A stretch of DNA of 5,380 bases from JAFGOY01 sp034430335 (GTDB lineage: Bacteria; Chloroflexota; Anaerolineae; Aggregatilineales; UBA3940). Position numbers and translations under genes: made by a program. Positions 1-5,234 of this stretch are shown in pieces (the stretch's first letter is position 1; each line of letters opens with the position of its first letter). The stretch is from assembly GCA_034430335.1 (NCBI GenBank), contig DAOUES010000002.1, forward strand, positions 1 through 5,380, given 5' to 3'. Under the pieces are notes generated by a model. That model searched no databases. It saw only the letters and a program-made list of their open reading frames with translations, and was not told the origin of the DNA.

Positions 1-2
1 GT

Positions 3-692
3 TACCTATCGGCGGATGCTGTTCTCGCCAATGCCGACCTGCCATACGTTTACCAGAATCTGCTGCCTGATGAAGGTGCGTCGCAACGAATGGCAAACAA
101 GCGGTTTTCCTGCTCGACAATCAGCTTCTTCTGGGGCGTCGACAGGACCTACGGCGAGCTTCCGCCGCACACGCTCTTCCTGTCCGACGATTACCACGCC
201 AACTTCGACAGCATCATCGACGATCTGGACATCCCGGAGAATCCCAGCCTGTACATCCATGCCCCGGTGCGTCTCGATCCGGCGATGGCCCCGGAGGGTC
301 AGGATACGCTGACCGCGATTGTACCGGTCGGGCATATGAGTGAGAACGGCGACCAGGATTGGCCCGCCATCCGTGAACAGGCCCGTCAGCAGGTATTCCG
401 CCGTCTCGAACTGCTGGGGATCACCGACCTGGAGTCCCACATCAAGTTCGAAGTGAACTATACGCCGCTCTCGTGGCGGAAACGGTACAACCTGGTCAAA
501 GGCGCGACGCACGGCCTGGCCCACAACCTGACGCAATTGGGCTACTTCCGCCCGGCCAACCGGCATCCACACTATCACAACCTGTACTTTGCCGGTGCCA
601 GCACCCGTCCGGGCACCGGCCTTCCGACCGCGCTCGTCTCCGGGCGGCTGGCTGCCACCCGCCTGATGGATGACTTCGGGCTGTCCAGTTGA
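3..692 (+). CDS. crtI: Phytoene desaturase (CrtI-type carotenoid desaturase), C-terminal part
   Basis: This is the last 229 codons of a flavin-dependent desaturase of the CrtI family; the start lies left of the window. Family members run to about 500 residues, so slightly under half is seen. CrtI enzymes introduce conjugated double bases into phytoene at the membrane on the way to lycopene or neurosporene. The frame is open from the first bases, and the part before the first internal ATG (90) already reads as family sequence (ADAVLANADLPYVYQNLLP). Other hallmarks are CSTISFFWGVDR, the stretch YNLVKGATHGLAHNL, and the C-terminal FAD-contacting segment NLYFAGASTRPGTGLPTAL at fragment residues 193-211. 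The stop is TGA at 690-692. The N-terminal dinucleotide-binding motif is off the window, so CrtI cannot be separated from CrtN/CrtD-like paralogues on this piece alone. The family call is firm; the exact substrate is inferred. Confidence 0.9.
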   Translation, partial: YLSADAVLANADLPYVYQNLLPDEGASQRMANKRFSCSTISFFWGVDRTYGELPPHTLFLSDDYHANFDSIIDDLDIPENPSLYIHAPVRLDPAMAPEGQDTLTAIVPVGHMSENGDQDWPAIREQARQQVFRRLELLGITDLESHIKFEVNYTPLSWRKRYNLVKGATHGLAHNLTQLGYFRPANRHPHYHNLYFAGASTRPGTGLPTALVSGRLAATRLMDDFGLSS

Positions 693-729
693 TCTATCCG
701 ACAACTCACTTCGTTCGTTTCGGATAGAT
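692..729 (+). terminator. Inverted repeat at the end of crtI, possible transcription stop or 3' stem-loop
   Basis: Arms ATCTATCCGA (692-701) and TCGGATAGAT (720-729) are exact reverse complements around an 18-base spacer. The last base of the crtI stop codon is the first base of the left arm. The location suits an mRNA 3' end structure. However, the stem is only moderately G+C rich and no T-run follows it (GCAAAAATCG comes next), so it is not a classical intrinsic terminator. It could also be a protein-binding palindrome or a relic of a mobile element. The repeat is directly visible; the function is a guess. Confidence 0.4.
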
Positions 730-781
730 GCAAAAATCGAAACGCTTGACCTGACCGGGGGTCGCATTGGAGAAAGACTTT

Positions 782-802
782 GGCTCAACTACAGAAAGAG
801 TG
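782..802 (+). repeat. Left terminal inverted repeat of the IS
   Basis: These 21 bases (start GGCTCAACTACAG, end AAGAGTG) are exactly reverse-complementary to 1739-1759. The match continues imperfectly inward (TAAA here against AAA on the other side, offset by one base). This is the likely transposase-binding end. Confidence 0.9.
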
Positions 803-825
803 TAAAACAGGGTAAACTATGAGCC

Positions 826-1266
826 ATGGAATTTCCAATCGTAGACCTCCTGAGTGAAGAAGACTGTGAGCAGTGGGTGTCCAGATACTTTCATCCGGAC
901 GGATTGAAGTGTCCGCGCTGCGGGGCTGGGGTGGAAGAAGCCTATCGCTTTCGCCAGACGAAACGGAGTAAGTTGACGGTCTATCGGTGCAAGCACTGTC
1001 TTCAGCCCTACAATGTGTACAGCCGGACGGTGTTCGAACAGCGGCATCTGAGACCGGCGCAGGTGATCCTTTTACTGCGCGGGGTGTTGAAAGGTGAGCC
1101 AGCCAGGACGCTGGCGGCAGAACTGGGCTTGCATGAGGTGACGGTACTGGAACTTCGCCGAGACCTGCAAGCCAATGCGAGGCTCCTGCAACCCGATAGC
1201 CCACTGCCCGACCAACAGACTGAAACCGACGAGATGTTTCAGAATGCGGGGGAAAAAAGGGGATGA
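826..1266 (+). CDS. IS1595-family transposase, N-terminal part (zinc ribbon, HTH, first catalytic Asp)
   Basis: This frame of 146 codons holds the N-terminal part of the IS transposase, which cuts and joins the IS ends. A transposase zinc ribbon is formed by C29-x2-C32 and C55-x2-C58. A helical region that probably binds DNA follows (about residues 75-118, with an HTH-like segment around TLAAELGLHEVTVLELRRDL). Next comes the first acidic residue of the catalytic site, D135 in TETDEMFQNAGEK (codon 1228-1230). The ATG at 826 is 44 bases inside the IS end, with only a weak Shine-Dalgarno-like CAGGG (808-812). The frame stops at TGA 1264-1266, just after the run of six A at 1253-1258. Family members continue as AGEKG then an acidic/His stretch, which here is found only in the +1 frame. 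So this piece alone lacks most of the catalytic domain and should be inactive unless the frame shift is bypassed. Confidence 0.85.
   Translation: MEFPIVDLLSEEDCEQWVSRYFHPDGLKCPRCGAGVEEAYRFRQTKRSKLTVYRCKHCLQPYNVYSRTVFEQRHLRPAQVILLLRGVLKGEPARTLAAELGLHEVTVLELRRDLQANARLLQPDSPLPDQQTETDEMFQNAGEKRG
1253..1262 (+). other. Frame break of the transposase at an A6-G4 run
   Basis: The sequence is GAAAAAAGGGG. The upstream frame reads GAA AAA AGG GGA TGA. Removing one A gives GAA AAA GGG GAT GAG (E K G D E), which restores the expected protein. The break lies between the first and second catalytic residues. Possible causes are a one-base insertion mutation, a homopolymer sequencing error, or transcriptional slippage on the A-run. 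Confidence 0.8.
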
Positions 1267-1756
1267 GCACTTCGACCCGCTCGACCCGCCGCGCCGCCGA
1301 GCGAATAAACGACGCGGGCGCGGCACGTATGCCAATGACCGTCCGCCGGTGGTCGGAACAGTCGGACGTGACAGCGGACAGGTACGCCTGAGAGTGGTTA
1401 GGGATACCACAAGTGACACGTTGGTCAAGCATGTGCATCAGTTCACCCTGGCTGGTGCTTATGTCTACACCGACGAATATCAGAGCTACAACCATGTCAT
1501 TCGTCCCCACGCTACCGTCTGTCACGGCATCAAGGAGTGGGCGCGCGACGATGATGGAGACGGCATTCGTGAAGTCCACTGCAATACCAGCGAAGGCATG
1601 TGGACGGACGTCCGCAACTTCCTGCGTCCCTTCAAGGGTGTTCACAAGAAGTACCTCGGTGGGTATATCGCTATTGCCGAGTTCCGGCGCAATCTCAAAC
1701 GGATTTCGCCTGCTTTCATCTCGTCTCTGGTTGCCTTTCACTCTTTCTGTAGTTGA
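1256..1756 (+). CDS. IS1595-family transposase, C-terminal catalytic part (in +1 frame)
   Basis: This is the continuation of the same transposase in the next frame. Joining the two by dropping one base in the A-run gives about 309 residues, the normal length for an ISXO2-like transposase. It begins KGDEHFDPLDPPRRRANK and carries the second catalytic acid in VYTDEYQSY (Asp codon 1472-1474). The third-position region is HCNTSEGMW (Asn codon 1583-1585, Glu codon 1592-1594), followed by RNFLRPFKGVHKKYL, giving the DDN/DDE-type triad with downstream Lys typical of the family. In-frame ATGs at 1175 and 1244 precede it, but neither has a clear ribosome site, and residues before 1256 do not resemble the family. 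Either this is a broken gene, or the fusion is made by slippage on the six-A run. A -1 shift, the usual programmed type, would not reach this frame. Confidence 0.85.
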   Translation, partial: KGDEHFDPLDPPRRRANKRRGRGTYANDRPPVVGTVGRDSGQVRLRVVRDTTSDTLVKHVHQFTLAGAYVYTDEYQSYNHVIRPHATVCHGIKEWARDDDGDGIREVHCNTSEGMWTDVRNFLRPFKGVHKKYLGGYIAIAEFRRNLKRISPAFISSLVAFHSFCS

Positions 1757-1759
1757 GCC
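1739..1759 (-). repeat. Right terminal inverted repeat of the IS
   Basis: Exact reverse complement of 782-802. The end of the transposase reading frame (residues HSFCS and the TGA at 1754-1756) is encoded within this repeat, so the terminal protein sequence is constrained by the DNA end. Confidence 0.9.
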
Positions 1760-1862
1760 TAAAACAAAGTGATGAGCATGGAAAAACCATTCATCTGGAC
1801 ATTATCTATTGCTTATTGATCGCGTTCTAATAAGCATTGGACAGTAACTTCTGATCGTTACA
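1760..1862. other. A+T-rich spacer between the IS and the TPR pseudogene
   Basis: No reading frame or RNA gene can be supported here. It is clearly richer in A and T than the permease region. It contains an inverted repeat TGCTTATT (1810-1817) / AATAAGCA (1829-1836) with an 11-base spacer, and a weaker GTAAC (1844-1848) / GTTAC (1857-1861). Both lie just beyond the 3' end of the minus-strand TPR gene and could be 3' stem-loops of its transcript. No T-run follows on either strand, so they are not called terminators. Confidence 0.4.
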
Positions 1863-2648
1863 CTATTTCAGGTTGGCACCACAGTAGCCGCATTTCGCCG
1901 CTGTCGACGTGATCCACTGCACCGAATCGGCGGCAGTCGGCCCATTGCAGTGGGGGCATTGGGCCGGAAGCCAGCTTGTATCACGCCCTTTGAAGGTCGA
2001 CTGAAATTCCTGCATATCGCTCAGGAGTTGCTGTACGTAGCGCCAGTTGTGATACCCTTTGCTCACCGCAATGCCCAGCGCTTCCTGGGCTGCCTACTTT
2101 GCCATAGGCCCATGCGAGGTTCCCGTAGGCGCCCCCGGATTGTGACCCATCCTTCACAGACTCTTCCATCAGTTCAATAGCCCGCATTGGCATATCACGG
2201 AAAATATACAACGCTCCCAGGCTGGATAGCGAAAGATCGTCGCGCGGGTCCAATTTGAGAGCTTTTAGATAACAGGCTTCGGCTTCGTTGAGATCATTCA
2301 GCTTGCGCAGTGTGACGCCATAGTTATGCCAGGCGATAACGCATTTATCGTTTGCCTGTATCGTTTTTTGTGGGCTTCGACTGCTTTTTAAAATCGCTCC
2401 AATTGGCTGTAGGCATTCCCCAGTCTGGCATAGACCAGGGCTTTATTGTAGAGTTTTACTCCCTTCTTCAACCCGGTTTTACATTCCTCGACAACAGTCA
2501 GATAGTCCCGTTTATGGTCGGCTTCGAAAGCCAGCCTGATATGTTGATCGCCTCGTGCCATGTCATTCCTCTCGATATCAGCCCGTATCTGCCGGTTAGT
2601 ATATTGATCACCCAGCGTGGCGTCAAAAGTCACCGGATCGCCTGCCAT
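1863..2648 (-). pseudogene. TPR-repeat protein with C-terminal zinc ribbon, broken by one stop and two frameshifts
   Basis: Three overlapping minus-strand frames join into one protein of about 261 residues. The N-terminal part (MAGDPVTFDATLGDQY, then LYNKALVYARLGNAYSQLERF) ends at a TAA (2388-2390) where the repeat pattern expects a Lys-like codon. The frame is then lost at the T6 run 2364-2369 (one A too few on the coding strand). It continues as CVIAWHNYGVTLRKL, EAEACYLKALKLDPRDD and GGAYGNLAWAYGKVGS. It is lost again at GGG 2087-2089 (one base too many) and ends as EALGIAVSKGYHNW and a zinc ribbon, CPHC (about residues 231-234) and CGYC (253-256). About four TPR units fill residues 66-195. 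TPR arrays mediate protein-protein contacts; the partner is unknown. The start at 2648 is chosen because a G-rich ribosome-like site precedes it and the protein pattern begins there; the frame also stays open upstream to an ATG at 2756, which would overlap the permease start. A lesion count of three argues for real decay, although two are of the homopolymer type. Confidence 0.75.
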
Positions 2649-2750
2649 ATAAATACACCCCCCGGATGTGCCTTTCGGTGGATCACCATAATCGTTGTTT
2701 GAAATACCCTGTAGACAGGTAAGAAAAAACTTGTTTACAGGGATATTTTT
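2649..2750. promoter_or_regulatory. Divergent spacer between the TPR pseudogene and the permease
   Basis: These 102 bases separate two genes pointing away from each other, so promoters for both should lie here. I could not find a -35/-10 pair good enough to name on either strand. For the minus-strand gene, a G-rich run (GGGGGGTG on that strand, complement of about 2658-2665) lies roughly eight bases before its ATG and may serve as ribosome site. For the permease, the right half is occupied by the hairpin annotated separately. Confidence 0.45.
2707..2742 (+). promoter_or_regulatory. Hairpin covering the permease ribosome-binding site, followed by a T-tract
   Basis: Arms CCCTGTAGACAGGT (2707-2720) and ACTTGTTTACAGGG (2729-2742) pair over all 14 positions as plus-strand RNA, with two G-U pairs, around an 8-base A-rich loop. 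The right arm contains the AGGG of the Shine-Dalgarno sequence AGGGA (2739-2743), seven bases before the ATG at 2751. Folding would therefore hide the ribosome site. ATATTTTT follows directly (2743-2750), so the same stem could act as an intrinsic terminator or attenuator. In minus-strand RNA the two G-U positions become A-C mismatches, so the structure favours the plus strand. Pairing is read directly; the regulatory role is inferred. Confidence 0.6.
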
Positions 2751-4181
2751 ATGCACGTACCGGTTATCTGGTCAAAGGTATTCAGAGATATCGTCGGCAG
2801 CCCGGCGCGGTCGGGGCTGGTGATCCTGTCAATCGCTGCCGGGTTGTTCGCCATCGGCGGGACGGCCAACGCCGGGCTGACGATCAGCCGGGAGATGAAC
2901 GAGCAGTACCCGGCCACTCACCCAGCCAGCGCCACTTATCACCTGTCGGCGTTCGACGAGGAACTGGCGGCGGCGGTCGGGGCGCAGCGCGAGATCACCG
3001 GAGTCGAGGCGCGGCGGGTGGAGCCGGTGCAGGTGATCGACGATGGCGGCAAAGTCCACAATATCGAGCTGGTCGTCCCGCAGGATTATCAACCGGTCAG
3101 GCTCAACCAGTTCGAGATACTGGAAGGCGATCCCGCGCCCGGCCTGCGTGAGATTTTCCTGGAGCGGAAGACCGCCGAATGGCTGGGCGTCGAGACCGGC
3201 GGCACACTGACTCTCCAGATCGACGGGGCGGAGGAGCGCACCTACACTTTGCAGGTGACCGGGATCGTCCACGACCTGCATCAATTTCTGCCGATGTGGT
3301 ACGAGGTCGGCACCGGCTATGTGTCGATGGATACGCTGCGCTGGATGGGCTTCGACGCGGCTTACAACGAGATGCTGGTGACGACGGCCAATCCCTTCGA
3401 CAAGGAGTCGGTGCGGGCGATCACCGAGGACATCCGCGAGCGGGTGATCGAGCCTGCGGGCTACACGGTCTACCGGATCGAGCGGGGCGACCCCGGCAAG
3501 CACTGGGGAGCCGACATGCTCTCGGCGATGCTGATCGTCTTCCAGGTGGTGGGGCTGATCTGCATCGTGATCAGCGCCGGGCTGGTGACGAATACGGTCG
3601 CGGCGCAGGTGCTCCGGCAAATCAGGCTGATCGGCGTGATGCGGGCCTACGGCGGCGTGCGAGCGCGGATCGCGTGGAGCTATATCGTCACCACGCTGAT
3701 TTACAGCCTGATAGCGATGGCGATCTCGATCCCGCTGGGCCGCTGCGGGGCGCTGATCATCACCGGCGCGGTGAGCAACATGCTCAACTTCGACGTGCCT
3801 GCTGCGGGCGTGCCGCTGCCGGTGGCGCTGATCCAGGTGATGATCGGGCTGTTGGTGCCGGTCGGGGCGGTGATCGGCCCGGTGATGGCCGGTACGGGCA
3901 TCCCGATTGCGCAGGCGGTCAACCAGGATGGGAACATTCAGTCGGTGAAGGCGGGGCTGGTCGCATCGATTCTGAATCATCTGAAAGGGCTGCCCAGGCC
4001 GGTGGTGCTGGCAGTCAGGAATACCTTCCGGCGGAAAAAGCGGCTGGCGCTGACGCTCGGCACGCTGACCGTCGCCGGGGCGATGTTCATGGCGGCATTC
4101 AGCACTCACCTGATGCTGCGTGATAATGTTGAGTGTCGCCAATTACTTCCAGTACGATGTTTTGCTGAGCGTCTCGACTGA
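2751..4181 (+). CDS. ABC transporter permease (MacB/FtsX type), N-terminal half of a split gene
   Basis: Inner-membrane permease of the FtsX/MacB superfamily, which couples to an ABC ATPase and drives export or extraction of lipids, lipoproteins or peptides, or envelope remodelling. A first membrane helix lies at about residues 20-42 (SGLVILSIAAGLFAIGGTAN). An extracytoplasmic MacB-like domain follows to about 255 (note LNQFEILEGDPAPGLREIFL). An FtsX core then has helices at about 257-282, 308-330 and 354-380, with the cytoplasmic motif QIRLIGVMRAYGG at 290-302. Another helix at about 430-452 opens the second half. Family-like sequence ends at V460/E461; the last 15 residues before the TGA (4179-4181) are out-of-frame. 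ATG 2751 has AGGGA (2739-2743) at seven bases. G+C is visibly higher than in the neighbouring TPR gene. No ATPase gene is adjacent. The substrate cannot be told. Confidence 0.85.
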   Translation: MHVPVIWSKVFRDIVGSPARSGLVILSIAAGLFAIGGTANAGLTISREMNEQYPATHPASATYHLSAFDEELAAAVGAQREITGVEARRVEPVQVIDDGGKVHNIELVVPQDYQPVRLNQFEILEGDPAPGLREIFLERKTAEWLGVETGGTLTLQIDGAEERTYTLQVTGIVHDLHQFLPMWYEVGTGYVSMDTLRWMGFDAAYNEMLVTTANPFDKESVRAITEDIRERVIEPAGYTVYRIERGDPGKHWGADMLSAMLIVFQVVGLICIVISAGLVTNTVAAQVLRQIRLIGVMRAYGGVRARIAWSYIVTTLIYSLIAMAISIPLGRCGALIITGAVSNMLNFDVPAAGVPLPVALIQVMIGLLVPVGAVIGPVMAGTGIPIAQAVNQDGNIQSVKAGLVASILNHLKGLPRPVVLAVRNTFRRKKRLALTLGTLTVAGAMFMAAFSTHLMLRDNVECRQLLPVRCFAERLD

Positions 4182-5160
4182 TGCGGCCATTCAGACGGTC
4201 GAGCGGGAGGCGCTGCGCCTGCCCGGTGTCGAACTGGCCGAGGGGTGGTACTCGATAGGTGGATCGGCGTCAGCGGGGAGAGGGGGCGATACCGAGGACG
4301 TGGACATGATCGGGGTGCCCATCGACACGTGGACGATGACCCCGCACCTGGTCGAAGGGCGCTGGCTGGAAGCGGGAGACGGGAACGCGGTGGTCATCAC
4401 CGAAGACCTGGCCGACGATCTACAGGGGTTGGGAATTGGCAGTTCGCTCGTCGTGACAATGGAAGACGGCGACCGGGATTACCGGGAGGTCTACATCGTC
4501 GTCGGGATCGCCACCCAGCAGATATTCAACACGCAGGTGTATGTTCCCTACGATGTCCTCACGCGGCAGGTCGACGCGGCGAACCGGGTCAGCGAAATCC
4601 GGGTGAGGGCGTCGAGCGGGGGCTATCTGTCAGCGGACGAGCAGGAAGCGCTGGGCGAGAAGCTGGCCGGGCAGTTCGAAAAGAACGGCTGGGGACACGG
4701 GACGCCGGATACACGCTCGCAGGCGTACCTGTCGAACCTGAGCAACTTCGACCCGATCCTGTATTCGCTGATGGGCATGGCAGCGCTGCTGGCCTTCGTC
4801 GGCGGGCTGGGGCTGGCCGGGACGATGAGCCTGAACGTGATCGAGCGGACGCGCGAGATCGGGATCATGCGGGCGGTCGGCGGGTCGGATGGATCGGTGC
4901 GGCTGGTGATCCTGTTCGAGGGGCTGTTCGTCGGGCTGTTAAGCTGGGTGCTGAGCGCGGCGCTATCGCTGCCGATATCGTACTGGCTGGCGAACATCCT
5001 CTGCGAGGTTCTGCTCAGCGGGTCGGTACAGTATCACGTTTCGGTGCCGGGCATCTGGGGCTGGCTGGTGATGGTGATGGTGATCGGCGCGGCGGCGAGC
5101 CTCGCCCCGGCGCAGTATGCGTCGCGGCTGACGATCAGAGAGATACTGGCTTATGAATAA
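4120..5160 (+). CDS. ABC transporter permease, C-terminal half of the split gene
   Basis: This is the second half of the same permease in the +1 frame. Joining the frames near 4134 gives about 802 residues with two MacB/FtsX modules, a normal length for the duplicated-permease type. Matching sequence resumes at SVANYFQYDVLLSVS (4132 on). An extracytoplasmic domain runs to about residue 208 (LVEGRWLEAGDGNAVVITEDLA at 78-99 is the MacB-like core pattern). Three helices lie at about 211-237, 262-292 and 312-330. The FtsX motif NVIERTREIGIMRAVGG is at 239-255, and the usual C-terminal signature APAQYASRLTIREILAYE closes the protein. The apparent GTG at 4120 has no Shine-Dalgarno sequence and lies inside the upstream half, so an independent start is unlikely. 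If the break is real, this half lacks its first anchoring helix and would probably not insert correctly. Confidence 0.85.
   Translation: MIMLSVANYFQYDVLLSVSTDAAIQTVEREALRLPGVELAEGWYSIGGSASAGRGGDTEDVDMIGVPIDTWTMTPHLVEGRWLEAGDGNAVVITEDLADDLQGLGIGSSLVVTMEDGDRDYREVYIVVGIATQQIFNTQVYVPYDVLTRQVDAANRVSEIRVRASSGGYLSADEQEALGEKLAGQFEKNGWGHGTPDTRSQAYLSNLSNFDPILYSLMGMAALLAFVGGLGLAGTMSLNVIERTREIGIMRAVGGSDGSVRLVILFEGLFVGLLSWVLSAALSLPISYWLANILCEVLLSGSVQYHVSVPGIWGWLVMVMVIGAAASLAPAQYASRLTIREILAYE
4131..4137 (+). other. Frameshift site within the permease
   Basis: The upstream frame reads GTT GAG TGT CGC and then departs from the family; the downstream frame reads AGT GTC GCC AAT and matches it. One base too many (for example T4134), or two bases missing, explains the change. 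There is no homopolymer longer than two here, so simple polymerase slippage or the usual homopolymer error is less likely than at the other frame breaks in the window. Confidence 0.75.
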
Positions 5161-5164
5161 GCTC

Positions 5165-5215
5165 TGTTCCAGGGAACAAAACGCCTGCAGCGGGCGTCCT
5201 GATAGCAGACAGGCG
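5165..5215 (+). promoter_or_regulatory. Inverted repeats between the permease and the lipoprotein gene
   Basis: Two palindromic units lie in the 74-base spacer. TGTTCC (5165-5170) and GGAACA (5173-5178) are perfect reverse complements around two bases. CGCCTG (5182-5187) and CAGGCG (5210-5215) pair across 22 bases, with an alternative ACGCC/GGCGT stem inside (5181-5185 with 5192-5196). They may tune read-through or stability of a shared mRNA, or be an operator. No T-run follows, so a terminator is not supported and read-through into the lipoprotein gene remains possible. Confidence 0.35.
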
Positions 5216-5221
5216 CTAACC

Positions 5222-5227
5222 AGGAGG
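5222..5227 (+). promoter_or_regulatory. Shine-Dalgarno AGGAGG setting the lipoprotein start
   Basis: AGGAGG is a full match to the anti-Shine-Dalgarno core and lies seven bases before the GTG at 5235. It decides in favour of this GTG over the in-frame ATG at 5295, which falls within the signal peptide. Confidence 0.85.
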
Positions 5228-5234
5228 GAAAATC

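Larger units (their letters stand above)
782..1759 (+). mobile_element. Insertion sequence of the IS1595 family (ISXO2-like transposase), 978 bp
   Basis: The boundaries are set by terminal inverted repeats that match perfectly over 21 bp: 782-802, beginning GGCTCAACTACAG, and 1739-1759 in reverse complement. Between them lies one transposase with an N-terminal zinc ribbon and an ISXO2-like catalytic domain, the arrangement of the IS1595 family. The length is as expected for a simple member with no passenger gene. IS1595 elements usually make 8-bp target duplications, but the flanks here (AAGACTTT left, TAAAACAA right) do not match. The transposase stop codon (1754-1756) lies inside the right repeat. 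The element sits between crtI and a decayed TPR gene and does not visibly interrupt either. Near-identical ends suggest a fairly recent insertion, while the transposase frame break suggests it may no longer move by itself. Confidence 0.9.

Noticed and set aside
6..788. Open minus-strand frame of 260 codons opposite crtI
   Set aside because: The plus strand carries an unmistakable CrtI sequence; the reverse frame has no recognisable domain and is a by-product of G+C-rich codon use.
1253..1259. A-AAA-AAG heptamer as a programmed -1 frameshift signal
   Set aside because: The heptamer is present but not in the correct phase, and the downstream catalytic frame needs +1 (or -2), not -1.
785..1741. 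Open minus-strand frame of 318 codons across the IS
   Set aside because: It spans almost the full IS antisense to a clear transposase, with low-complexity Arg/Pro/Ser composition and no domain; treated as a shadow and not as a passenger gene.
2352..2702. 116-codon plus-strand frame opposite the TPR gene
   Set aside because: The hydrophobic appearance comes from the reverse complement of TPR codons; the minus-strand pattern with repeats and CxxC pairs is far stronger.
3179..4123. 314-codon plus-strand frame overlapping the permease in another frame
   Set aside because: Arg/Gly/Asp-rich with no hydrophobic or domain pattern; a shadow of the permease.
2829..4142. 437-codon minus-strand frame opposite the permease
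   Set aside because: His/Arg/Asp-rich composition is typical of an antisense shadow of a G+C-rich gene; the plus strand has membrane helices and family motifs.
5067..5087. Short tandem GGTGAT repeats
   Set aside because: They encode the VMVMVIG part of a membrane helix in the permease and need no separate explanation.
4245..5156. 303-codon plus-strand frame overlapping the second half of the permease
   Set aside because: Same Arg/Gly-rich shadow composition, no ribosome site; the permease frame carries the FtsX motif and helices.
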